From positions 1 to 14,616 of the forward strand of contig CAZXIJ010000056.1 in NCBI GenBank assembly GCA_964640725.1: 14,616 bases of DNA, written 5' to 3'. Numbering within the stretch: the stretch's first letter is position 1; every line of letters starts with the position of its first letter. The notes below the pieces were generated by a model. That model was not told the origin of the DNA. It saw only the letters and a program-made list of their open reading frames with translations, and made no database searches. Below are positions 1-8,300 of this stretch, piece after piece. The stretch comes from CALHVX01 sp964640725. Lineage in GTDB: Bacteria; Pseudomonadota; Gammaproteobacteria; Pseudomonadales; Azotimanducaceae. The position numbers and the translations under genes were made by a program.

Positions 1-1292
1 TGCGCCGTTACTTCGGCCCGCAGCTCTTCGCTCAAGCCGGCAAGGGCTGAGACACGGCTCAGATCAAGGGCTTTACCGAGCGTCACGGGAATGGTCGCGC
101 TGTCGAAGATGAGGCGCAGCTGAGCGGGTGTGCTCGACGCAGCCGGCGTTGCGGCAGCAGGTTCGGGCTTCGCCGAAGGCGCTCCGACCGGTGCTTCCGC
201 CGGTGCAGCTGGCATCGGCGTCGCGGCCGGGGCAGAGGCCGGAGCGGCTGGGGCATTGCCAGAGCCAACAACGATCGACCCGTAAGTCTCGACAGCACGT
301 CCCATGGACATATCGAGCTGCCGGGCCTTGAGCAAACAGGCAACCAGCAATACCGTGCTGATCGCGACAGAAATCAAATTGGCCGCGGGAATTAGTCCGG
401 TCGTGTTCCATAGCGCGTGCAGCGCTGAGGTGCCAACCCAGGCCGCGGCAATGACCTTCCAGGCATTGGTCGGGCGAATCACCGCCAGGCCAATGAAGTA
501 GCCAGTGATTCCAGCCCAGGCCATGTGCCCGACCATGCCGCCGATGGTACGGGGCAACAGCAACATCAACGCCGTGGCGAGCCCTGCCTCAGCACTGCCT
601 GTCGCTTCGGCGGTCTGAGCAAAGGTGCGCGGCACATACTCGTACGCAGTTTCGAGAAGGATGAAGCCGGCGCCACCAAAAATGCCCATCATCAACCCAT
701 CCAGGGGCCCGCGAATACACAGCAAATCATAGAGCTTGCTCGGTAAGCGCGCCCGCCAGGTCGCAGCGTGAACGGCAATCCAGGCACCAAACAGCACCAG
801 CGTCACCTTCATGAGCTCTTCGCAGAGCCCTGCCGCAAAGAACATGCCCATGAAATGGGTCATGGGGTCATTGCTCAGCGCGTTTTCCATGCTGCCGGGC
901 AATATTTCGCGGAACACCAGAAAATAGGGTTTAGCGAGCGGCGTCGCGATGATGAGAGCCGTGAAGACGAAGTTCAGGCCAAAGCCCCAGAACGGCTTGT
1001 CGGAACGCGAATACAGGTAGATCGTCAATAGCACGATCAGCAGCAGATAGCTGACCGATGCGACCGTGATCGTCTGAAACTCCGCCAGGGATCCGGTTTG
1101 CTGGATATTGCCCAGGGCGCCGAACAGAACCAGGGTAATCGCGCCGGTGGCCGCGACCATGTAGAAAATCGGGCTCTTGAGCAGATTGATCGAGCTGGAG
1201 CGGAAAGGGACGAGTTCGGATTGGCTCGCCTCGTGAAAGTCTCGCGGCACCGGCGGCATGTCCTGCCTGGGCCGTTTGCTTGGATCCGTCAT
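1..1292 (-). CDS. PrsW-family intramembrane metalloprotease with Pro/Ala linker and FHA-like tail (3' end off window)
   Basis: A polytopic membrane protein; 430 residues are visible and the C-terminus lies beyond the left edge. Family members are membrane-embedded zinc proteases; the known example, PrsW, cleaves an anti-sigma factor. The motifs are in place: Glu158-Glu159 in GLCEELMK, Glu214 in GFILLETAYEY, His256 in GGMVGHMAWAGITGY and His292 in LHALWNTTG, lying within about nine hydrophobic segments between residues 45 and 321. A soluble tail follows: a Pro/Ala-rich linker (about 347-390), then a beta-rich start that resembles the FHA-like tail of the kinase two genes upstream. The start ATG at 1290-1292 sits 6 nt after a purine-rich ribosome binding site and 21 bp after the phosphatase stop, so it is the last visible gene of the operon. 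Family assignment is strong. The substrate is unknown; no anti-sigma gene is in view. Confidence 0.88.
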   Translation of the reverse strand, partial: MTDPSKRPRQDMPPVPRDFHEASQSELVPFRSSSINLLKSPIFYMVAATGAITLVLFGALGNIQQTGSLAEFQTITVASVSYLLLIVLLTIYLYSRSDKPFWGFGLNFVFTALIIATPLAKPYFLVFREILPGSMENALSNDPMTHFMGMFFAAGLCEELMKVTLVLFGAWIAVHAATWRARLPSKLYDLLCIRGPLDGLMMGIFGGAGFILLETAYEYVPRTFAQTAEATGSAEAGLATALMLLLPRTIGGMVGHMAWAGITGYFIGLAVIRPTNAWKVIAAAWVGTSALHALWNTTGLIPAANLISVAISTVLLVACLLKARQLDMSMGRAVETYGSIVVGSGNAPAAPASAPAATPMPAAPAEAPVGAPSAKPEPAAATPAASSTPAQLRLIFDSATIPVTLGKALDLSRVSALAGLSEELRAEVTA

Positions 1293-1298
1293 TCGCTG

Positions 1299-1309
1299 CC
1301 CCCTCCCTC
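1299..1309 (-). promoter_or_regulatory. Ribosome binding site of the PrsW-family gene
   Basis: Read on the minus strand this is GAGGGAGGGGG, 6 nt before the ATG at 1290-1292. It is the strongest Shine-Dalgarno in this operon and supports the chosen start and independent initiation after the phosphatase stop. Confidence 0.7.
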
Positions 1310-1313
1310 GAAT

Positions 1314-2150
1314 CTATCCGCCCTGACCAGAATTGCCGGCGTTGTTCCCCCCTCCGGGAAACCGCCGAGAAGCCAGACACAACGACGCATCGTCGCCGCT
1401 GCCGTTAGCAGACACTTGAGTCAGCCAATCGGGCAGCGCTTCGAGTGTAGCGAAAAGTTCATCCTCGGTGCGGACCAGCTTTCGATAACTTTGTACGACT
1501 TCTTCAAAGGCCGCTTCAGATACAAAGGATTTGGACACCCCATCGGTGGCGACCAGCGCGAATTCAGGACCACCCCCGGCGTCGCTCAGGTCCCACTGCC
1601 GAAGGCGCATCCGGGCAGCCGCATCAGGCAAACACAAGGAGTAGGTTTGCTCGCCCTTGAGGCCCAGGTCGTCCGGCAACGGCCGTTCGACCCGGCCGTC
1701 GGCGTAGCCGACCAGCAGGTCGCCATCCCCCAGCTGGACCGCAAGGATCTGACGGGCGCTGCCTGCAACGCCCACCAGAGTCGTGCCATAGGCTTCTCGG
1801 GGATGTGCGGCGACGTTCAGTGTAGAGGCCGGATGCTTGCTGCTGTGGTCATCGACCAGCCTCTGCCAGATCGTGACGATGTCTTCGGCCAGGCGCTCCA
1901 GGGAATCAGGCTCATCGAAGTACCAGCTCAGCGCCGACTCCAGCGCCTGCAAAGCAAGCTGGGCACCCACCTCGGAACGATAGTAAGCCGGTGCCCCGTG
2001 GCCGTCCGCGACGGCAACTGCAAAATCCAGCTCAGCACCCCGACGCGGCGTCCACCAGACGGCATCCTGGTTAGGCTGCCCGCGCCGCTCATGAGCAGTG
2101 CCGCGAACCGAGGCGCCGCCAGCATGCCAACGCATCGCGTCCGGCGTCAT
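1314..2150 (-). CDS. PP2C-family serine/threonine protein phosphatase
   Basis: A cytosolic metal-dependent phosphatase of 278 residues, expected to remove phosphates placed by the adjacent kinase. The PP2C metal-binding motifs are present in order: GQPNQDA with Asp29, VADGHGA with Asp49-Gly50-His51-Gly52, YGTTLVGV (121-128), LGDGDLLVG (140-148), ATDGVSKSF with Asp203, and GSGDDASLCLA with Asp253-Asp254. The set looks complete, so the enzyme is probably active. There is no signal peptide or membrane segment; the C-terminus is a short Gly/Asn-rich tail. Its ATG overlaps the kinase TGA as ATGA, with little Shine-Dalgarno, which points to translational coupling. It resembles the stand-alone PP2C proteins (YegK-like) paired with YegI-like kinases. 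Met6 is a possible alternative start. Confidence 0.92.
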   Translation of the reverse strand: MTPDAMRWHAGGASVRGTAHERRGQPNQDAVWWTPRRGAELDFAVAVADGHGAPAYYRSEVGAQLALQALESALSWYFDEPDSLERLAEDIVTIWQRLVDDHSSKHPASTLNVAAHPREAYGTTLVGVAGSARQILAVQLGDGDLLVGYADGRVERPLPDDLGLKGEQTYSLCLPDAAARMRLRQWDLSDAGGGPEFALVATDGVSKSFVSEAAFEEVVQSYRKLVRTEDELFATLEALPDWLTQVSANGSGDDASLCLASRRFPGGGNNAGNSGQGG

Positions 2151-3499
2151 GAGGAGCCCGAATCCTGTGGGTTCACAACTCGAGCCTGCATACCGGGCAC
2201 GTCAATCGTTAAGCCATTTAGAAGGCGAATCGTTTTGCCGGGTTCTATGGGCGTCGCGCTGTAACCGGGTATCTCCGCTCGCCAGGTCTGCTCGGAAAGA
2301 TTCCGAAGGCCAAGCACCTGCGCCTGCTGCGGGTGCGCGTCGATACGGGCGAATGGACGACGGTCATCTGCCTCGCCAGTAAGCTGACCGAGCGTCAGCG
2401 AGCCGCCGGCGAGCAGCGCCGCCAACTGCCGGCCGCTGTGCAACACGGGCGGCGCCCCAGGGGAGCTGTCGCAGTAGCCGCAGCGCTGCGGCTCCAGCGT
2501 ATCGTCGGAGCCAAGGCCAACCAGATTTTCGTAGCCGCACTGCTGACAGCCAAAGCTGCGTCCGAAGTTGCCGGCAAATGCCGCACGCCACTCCCATTCC
2601 AGCACCCTAGACCCCGGGGCAAACAGCCCGCCGGTAAAGGATCGTTGGAACAGCGCTCGCAGCTCTGGGCTAATCGATCGCCAGCGATAGACCAGGGCAT
2701 CATGCATCGGGCTTACGGGGCCGTTAGCGTTGTTGCCCTCGTCAAAGATAAACAGCGGCTGTGTGCCGTAAAGTTGCATCTCCGCGTCAGCGTTCATGAT
2801 GTGGGTTTCGGCTTCACGACGACCGTCGAGCGGGTGCCAGCCAAACACCACGTAAAAGAACATGACCGCCATGGAAAACAGGTCGGTATTGGTGCTGGGC
2901 AACACCTCGCGACGTACGACCTCCGGCGCCATAAACTTTCGCGTACCGTAAATGGAGGCGTCAGCTCCTTCGACGTTGACATTGTCGTTATCGCAAATGA
3001 GCACATCAGCCTGCTCGGGATCAAGGAATATGTTTCCGAAGTTGATGTCCTGATAACACAGGCCACGGCTGTGAAGCTGCAGAAAGCAGTGCGCGATGTG
3101 TCCGCAAACCTGCAGGCGCTGACTCAACGATAGCTCGACGCGCTGCGGCGGCGGCGCGATCAGGTCCTTCATCCCGACATAGCTGGCCTGCCGCAAACCC
3201 ATGAGATAGCCGAAGCTGGCCTCCCCGGGAATCTCAATCAGCTCAAGGGGCCACAGGAACCGCGGATCAGGTGCGCCCCGTTCGACCGCGCGAGCCAAAC
3301 GGGACTCCAACCCAGTATCAATCTGCACGTAGTACGGGTGGTACCACTTGAGAGCGAAGTCGGCATTCTCGTAACGGACTCGGTACACCGCACCCTGTCC
3401 GCCAGCGCCCAGCAACGCACCGACGGTGCCGGTGCGCAGCCCGTTACGGGAGCTGAACTGTGTGCCGTCTGCGAGATTGGCTTCTCCGCCGGCTACCAC
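2147..3499 (-). CDS. YegI-like divergent Ser/Thr protein kinase with zinc ribbon and FHA-like C-terminal domain
   Basis: A cytosolic protein kinase. Residue numbers here count from the longest possible start, GTG at 3548-3550. The Gly-rich loop is LGAGGQGAVY (47-56), the ATP lysine is Lys68 in FALKWY, the catalytic loop is YQDINFGN with Asp168 and Asn173 (YQD replaces HRD), the metal-binding motif is DNDN with Asp187 (instead of DFG), and APE is at 208-210. All catalytic residues I can identify are kept, so activity is likely. A zinc ribbon follows (Cys335, Cys338, Cys357, Cys360), then a beta-rich FHA-like domain (about 366-460) lacking the Arg, Ser and His used to bind phosphothreonine. This layout is typical of YegI-like kinases in kinase/phosphatase modules. 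I prefer GTG at 3497-3499, which overlaps the upstream stop and has a GGAG 11 nt before it; the longer GTG start has no ribosome binding site. No transmembrane segment was seen. Confidence 0.88.
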   Translation of the reverse strand: MVAGGEANLADGTQFSSRNGLRTGTVGALLGAGGQGAVYRVRYENADFALKWYHPYYVQIDTGLESRLARAVERGAPDPRFLWPLELIEIPGEASFGYLMGLRQASYVGMKDLIAPPPQRVELSLSQRLQVCGHIAHCFLQLHSRGLCYQDINFGNIFLDPEQADVLICDNDNVNVEGADASIYGTRKFMAPEVVRREVLPSTNTDLFSMAVMFFYVVFGWHPLDGRREAETHIMNADAEMQLYGTQPLFIFDEGNNANGPVSPMHDALVYRWRSISPELRALFQRSFTGGLFAPGSRVLEWEWRAAFAGNFGRSFGCQQCGYENLVGLGSDDTLEPQRCGYCDSSPGAPPVLHSGRQLAALLAGGSLTLGQLTGEADDRRPFARIDAHPQQAQVLGLRNLSEQTWRAEIPGYSATPIEPGKTIRLLNGLTIDVPGMQARVVNPQDSGSS

Positions 3500-5253
3500 T
3501 CGTTCAGCAACTCCATGCGGATTCGCATCTTGACGTCGTTGTCGTTCCACAGCGAGCCATGATGTTGTTTGACCGGATGAATGTCGGCGCCTTCGAGGTA
3601 TCCGTACTTCTCTGCGACGCGATTGTCGCCAGCATGCTCCAGCATGAAGCGGACTTTCTCCCAGCCTTCAGCGCTGCGCTCGTTGACCTCAATGCGAGTG
3701 ACAGTCTTGACGCCGTAGCCAAAGATGCAGACTGTGGGCACGCTGGTCTGCGCGCCAATTTCCCGGTGAAACTCCCGCGCGCTGCGCAGCAGCGGCCGAT
3801 AGTCAGCGCGCACCCATTCATCTTCTTCGTGCAGGTCAATGACTTTGCCAGAGGAATCATAGGCGCACGGGTAAGGGGGGACGAGCTGGTAAGCGGAGGG
3901 CATGCTGATCAACGCCGAGTGCAGGCCGCCGCGACCAATTCCCAGCGGCAGCAGCTCGGGCCCGTAAAGGAGGCCGCGAACGACGAAGGGTGCGCCAAAG
4001 TGCGCGCCGCCGAGCGTCACCAGCTTGTTGACGTTGCTTGCTCCGCCCAGACACTCAAGATAATAGCGGGAGACCAGCGCACCCATGCTGTGACAGAGGA
4101 CGTTGATCTTGGTATCCAGACCAATGACATCGCGGCGCCACTCTTCGATAGCAGTCTTCAGCTTCTCGGCGCTGTCTCGATTGTCCTGTCGCCAGTCGTA
4201 GGGGAACTCGAGCAGATCGACACCGGACTGGTAACCCAGACCATCCACCAGGTAGTCGACCAGCTCTGAATAGGCGTCCAGCTTGATGAACCCAGTCACC
4301 ATGACGATGCTACGCGCAATGCCACCGACGGTCAGCGAATCGCTCGCCCCCACCGTCAGCTTTTCCGGATAGCGAAACGCTTTAGACAGGTTGGGCCAGA
4401 ACAGACCGTTCTCGTCATTCAGCTCCGACCCCATGATGCCTGGCAGCACCACGACCGGCGTACGCTTCGTCGCGCCTGCGGGCTCATCGCCAGACAGCGT
4501 CGTCGCGGCGTTGTTGAAGCCCGCTTTGTAGACCAGGAACGTATCGCCGATGCGGAAGTTGACGCCGTTGAACAGTTCCTGTTCAACGACTGGCCTGGCG
4601 CGCAGCCAGGTGCCGTTCTTCGACTGCAGGTCTCGCAACACGACCCGATCGCCATGACGTTCCAGCGCGGCATGCTGTCGCGACGATGCAGGATCGGAGA
4701 TGGTGATATCGGCCGTTTCGTCACGGCCAATCACCGTGCGATCGCCCGTTAGGGGGTACTCCCGCGACTCGCCGTCAGCGAATATGACAATGCGCGGCTT
4801 GCTGTGATCGACAAAGGCTTGCTGCAGACCATTGTGGCTGACGGTAACCTCACCGGGCAGCACGGTCTCGACCACCGTCGGCTCCGACGCTCCGGCGACG
4901 ATCTCGATGTACTCATCGGGCGAAGAGAGCGACTTGGCCGGCGCCCCAAAACGCTCGACCCGGGCACGACAACCGCCGAACACGATCTCGCTGCCATCGC
5001 CGAGCGTCGCCTGACGGACGGCAATTCCATCCACGGTGAGGCCTTGGCTGCTGTCGAGATCGGTGACCTGTATGCGGTCAGCGCTGATGTCCAGCTGCAG
5101 GTGACGCCGGGATACATTCGGATCAGCCAACACTACATCGCAGTCCACCCCGCGACCTATGGTCAGGGTTCCGTCAGTCAGTCGAATTACCCGTTCGCCC
5201 TGATCGGCCGCGACATGCAAATTGCCGCGCGCATCGTCCGTTGCCGTCGCCAT
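3493..5253 (-). CDS. Tandem FHA domains fused to an LCAT-like alpha/beta hydrolase (putative lipase/acyltransferase)
   Basis: A protein of 586 residues. FHA1 spans about 25-95, with GRG at 33-35, SRRH at 48-51 and a degenerate SSQGL at 68-72. FHA2 spans about 165-240, with GRD at 176-178, SRQH at 191-194 and KNGTW at 212-216, so it keeps the residues used to bind phosphothreonine. From about 265 on there is an alpha/beta hydrolase of the lecithin:cholesterol acyltransferase type: VVVLPGIMGSEL (267-278), nucleophile Ser389 in CHSMG, likely Asp543 in AGDNRV and His564 or His565 in QHHGSL. Family members act on phospholipids or other acyl esters. There is no signal peptide or membrane segment, so it should be cytosolic, unusual for this lipase type. 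It is first in the operon; GGGAGG lies 10 nt before the ATG. Phosphothreonine-controlled lipase activity is inference. Confidence 0.9.
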   Translation of the reverse strand: MATATDDARGNLHVAADQGERVIRLTDGTLTIGRGVDCDVVLADPNVSRRHLQLDISADRIQVTDLDSSQGLTVDGIAVRQATLGDGSEIVFGGCRARVERFGAPAKSLSSPDEYIEIVAGASEPTVVETVLPGEVTVSHNGLQQAFVDHSKPRIVIFADGESREYPLTGDRTVIGRDETADITISDPASSRQHAALERHGDRVVLRDLQSKNGTWLRARPVVEQELFNGVNFRIGDTFLVYKAGFNNAATTLSGDEPAGATKRTPVVVLPGIMGSELNDENGLFWPNLSKAFRYPEKLTVGASDSLTVGGIARSIVMVTGFIKLDAYSELVDYLVDGLGYQSGVDLLEFPYDWRQDNRDSAEKLKTAIEEWRRDVIGLDTKINVLCHSMGALVSRYYLECLGGASNVNKLVTLGGAHFGAPFVVRGLLYGPELLPLGIGRGGLHSALISMPSAYQLVPPYPCAYDSSGKVIDLHEEDEWVRADYRPLLRSAREFHREIGAQTSVPTVCIFGYGVKTVTRIEVNERSAEGWEKVRFMLEHAGDNRVAEKYGYLEGADIHPVKQHHGSLWNDNDVKMRIRMELLNEW

Positions 5254-5319
5254 GCTCGCTGAACCTCCCGCTCCCGCTACCGGACGAAACCGGTCGGGCT
5301 ATGGCTATACTCTCCAGCC
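5254..5319. promoter_or_regulatory. Divergent promoter region between the FHA-hydrolase operon and the transporter-like gene
   Basis: This 66-bp gap must hold the promoters of both divergent units. On the plus strand TATACT (5306-5311) looks like a -10 box; a good -35 is not visible. On the minus strand TATAGC (5304-5309) overlaps it and could serve the operon with a leader of about 45 nt. A 5-bp inverted repeat, ACCGG (5279-5283) and CCGGT (5290-5294) separated by 6 nt, sits between the two start sites and might be an operator. The minus-strand ribosome binding site GGGAGG lies at 5264-5269. Confidence 0.4.
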
Positions 5320-8300
5320 ATGCTAACCCGAATGCTAAATCTGCGCGAAGGCGAGGGTCGTGTCGTGCTTCTGCTCGGCAGCCTCAGCTTCTTTCTGCTT
5401 GCCGCAACCACCGTTCAAGGCGCCGCCGCCGACTCTCTGTTCCTGAATTTTCTGGGCGCTGAGGACATGCCTTACGGCATGGCCTTGGCCCAGGTCGTCG
5501 CGATCGTTGGCTTCTACGGGTACCGGGGACTACGGCAGTTGCTGCCGACCCGGCTGCTAAGCACCGCCGTGGTCATCCTGCTGACCGCCGGGCTGGCTGC
5601 TGTCTTCACCTTCATCAAGCAAGAAAGCATCGTCGCGGTCTACGCGCTCTTCACCATGGTGCCTCTGTACGCCAGCGTTCTGGCCTCCGAGAGCGGACGG
5701 CTGTCCGCAGCACTGTTGAATGTCCGCTCGGCACGCCGGCTGTTACCGCTCATTGGCGGCGTCGGCGGGGCCGGTGCGGCCACCGGTGCCTATCTGGTCA
5801 CCATGCTCACACCACGCATCGGCCAGGCCGGGCTGTTGCTGCTGGCTGCGGCACTGCTGATGGTCATTCTGCTGCCCGCCTCACAGGTCAGAGAATCCAT
5901 GCGGCCTCGGGTGACCAGCCGCCAGGCGAGCGCTGGCGAAGTCTTTCGCGACAAACACGCGCTGGCACTGCTGATTGCCGCAGGGCTGGTGATCGCCCTA
6001 TCCAACCTGGTGCGCTATCAGTTCAATGCAGCGGTTGCAGACGAGTACAGCGGCGCCGAGATCGCCATTTTCATGGGCCAGTTCATGCTGGCGCTCAATC
6101 TGGCATCCATTGTCTTTGCCCAGTTTGTCGGGCGGGTACTGATCGAGCGTATGGGTGCGGCCCGGACACTGCTCGCCTATCCCATTAGCCTTGCGGCCAT
6201 TGCCGCAGCAGGCGCCTGGCTGCCCGGCTTGCTGAGCGCAGCCGCGACCCAGTTCGGGGAACGCCTGTTTCGCCAGAATTCCCACCGAACCGTGGCGAAC
6301 CTGGTCGGCATGCCCTTGCCCGCGCCCATTCGGATCCGGATGTACCTGATCATAACCGGCAACATCAACCCGCTCGCTGTATTGCTGACCTCCTTCGCGC
6401 TGCTCTTCACGGTCGGTGCGCAAGCACCCGCGCACTGGGATCTCGGTTGGCAGGACCTGTACTGGCCCATCGCGTTGATCGCCGCAGCGTTGTTTGGGGC
6501 CCTGCTGGTCGCCCGGGTCGGCTACGCCGCCAGGCTGCAAAGCGCGCTGCACGCCCGGCGCCTGCAGCTCGGCAACCAGAATGTCGAGGGCGGCCGCTAC
6601 GATGCCGACGGCCTGCCCGTGCCGGTGATCGATGCGACATTGCGGCTGGCACTGCACGGCTATCTGGCAAGCGACCTGGAAGAACGGGTCGCCCTGGCGC
6701 TGCGGTTGCTCGCCGGTGGCGGCAACCGGGAGACGCTCGGCATTATTCGTCGTCAGTGGCCGCTGTGGGCGCCCTGGCTCAAGGAGCTCGCCGTGCCGGT
6801 CGCCCTGGGCATGGCCCATGTGGAGGCCAATGACTGGCTCAGGGAAGCCGCCCAAGATCCGGACGACGCAGTGCGCGCCGCAGCGCTGGCAGGATCAACA
6901 CAGACCTGGGACCCCGAAGTGCTACAGCAGGCGGCGCAGTCTGTATCGACCCACCCCATGACCGCGGCGGCCGCGCTGATCCAGATGAAGCAGGCGGGCA
7001 CGGCGAGCGATGCTGCTGCGAACGAACAGCTGGAAGCGTGGATTGCGGGCGGGACAGAAGAACCTGCGATGGCTCAGGCGGCGGTGCTGTCCCTCACGCA
7101 ATGGCCGGATGCCCGATACGACCATGCCTTGCCGGAGCTGGCACGCAGGGTGCCGGAGGCGGCACTGCGCATCATCGCGCAACGACCGGACCCACAGTTC
7201 GCGGAGCTGTGCGTCGCCCAGCTTGGCAAAGACCGCAGCTTTAGCGACGCACGCGCGGCATTGCTGGCGATCGGACTGCCCGCTGTGCCTTCCCTGGAAT
7301 CGGCGGCGACGGATCCGACACAACCCAACGCCAGCTTCACCGTTATCCCCAGCATCGAGGGCGAAAACGCACACCTGGCCAACCTGCGTCTCATGGCTCA
7401 CGACAAAGCAGAGATACGTCAGCTGGCAACGCTGGCGCGGCTGCACGGTGATTTCGCCCTGAGCCCCGCAGAGCGTGCGCTCATCGAAGAGAACCTGGAG
7501 CGCAGCGTTCGCCAGGCCACCCGGTTTCACAGCTACCACCATCACAGTACCGAACCGATGCTGGCGCAGATCGCCGGCAATGAGCGGCTGGCTATTCTGG
7601 AGCATCTGTTTGCCAACCTGACCCTGCTATACCCGGACGCACCGATACGGCTGGCCTATCTGGCGCTGCAGTCGGTGGACGCCCGGCAACGCTCCTTCGC
7701 GATCGAGCTGCTCGACGAAGCGCTGCCGCGCTCAATCACTGTCCCGCTGTTTCCCGTTTTGGAAGATAGGGTGCCGGGCAAAGCGCTCGATCCAGCAGAG
7801 GATCGTCTGTGGCTCGCCATGCAGGCGCGCCTGCGTCCAGACCAAGGCGGCACCGCCAATTTGCAGCAGCTGGCGCAATGCCAGCTGTTTCGTCGCTGGC
7901 GCCTGGCAGACCTTGAACAGCTGTTGAAGGCACAGGCGCAGGATCCGGCAGCTATTGTGATTCGCGACGGCGCGCCGCTGGCATTGCCCACGCTGTTGCT
8001 GACGGGCCAATCGCCTGAACCGCAACCCGGCGACATCGTCCTGCCTCTGGCGGCCGTGTATCAGGTGGCGCGACAGTCTCCGCGCTGTGGGCTGCTGTGG
8101 CTGGAGGCGCTGGCTGATCTGGTCCCGGCCCCCGATCAGGGCAGCATTGAGGTCACGCGCTCCGCCATGGTCTCGCTCGCCAGCCGTGTGCAGGCCGAGG
8201 ACGAACGGGAAGCAGGCGCGCTGGATTTGTGGCAACGCATGTTTTTCCTGCGCAGCAACACGCTGACCGACAGCTTGCCCCCGGCCCGCTTACGCCTGGT

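Noticed and set aside
203..255. Repetitive GC-rich stretch that could be taken for a tandem repeat
   Set aside because: It is the Pro/Ala-rich linker of the protease, with irregular unit spacing at the DNA level.
1098..2264. A 388-codon open frame on the plus strand
   Set aside because: It runs antisense to the phosphatase and the start of the protease gene, both of which have clear family motifs. Long antisense frames are expected at this GC content, and it shows no domain.
3460..4269. A 269-codon open frame on the plus strand
   Set aside because: It is antisense to the LCAT-like hydrolase, including its catalytic Ser389 region, and has no recognisable protein features.
5279..5294. ACCGG/CCGGT inverted repeat as a definite operator
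   Set aside because: Arms of 5 bp are short and common in GC-rich DNA; kept only as a remark within the promoter region.
5998..6855. A 285-codon open frame on the minus strand
   Set aside because: It is antisense to the membrane domain of the transporter-like protein; its low-complexity Gln/Gly/Arg content is typical of a shadow frame.
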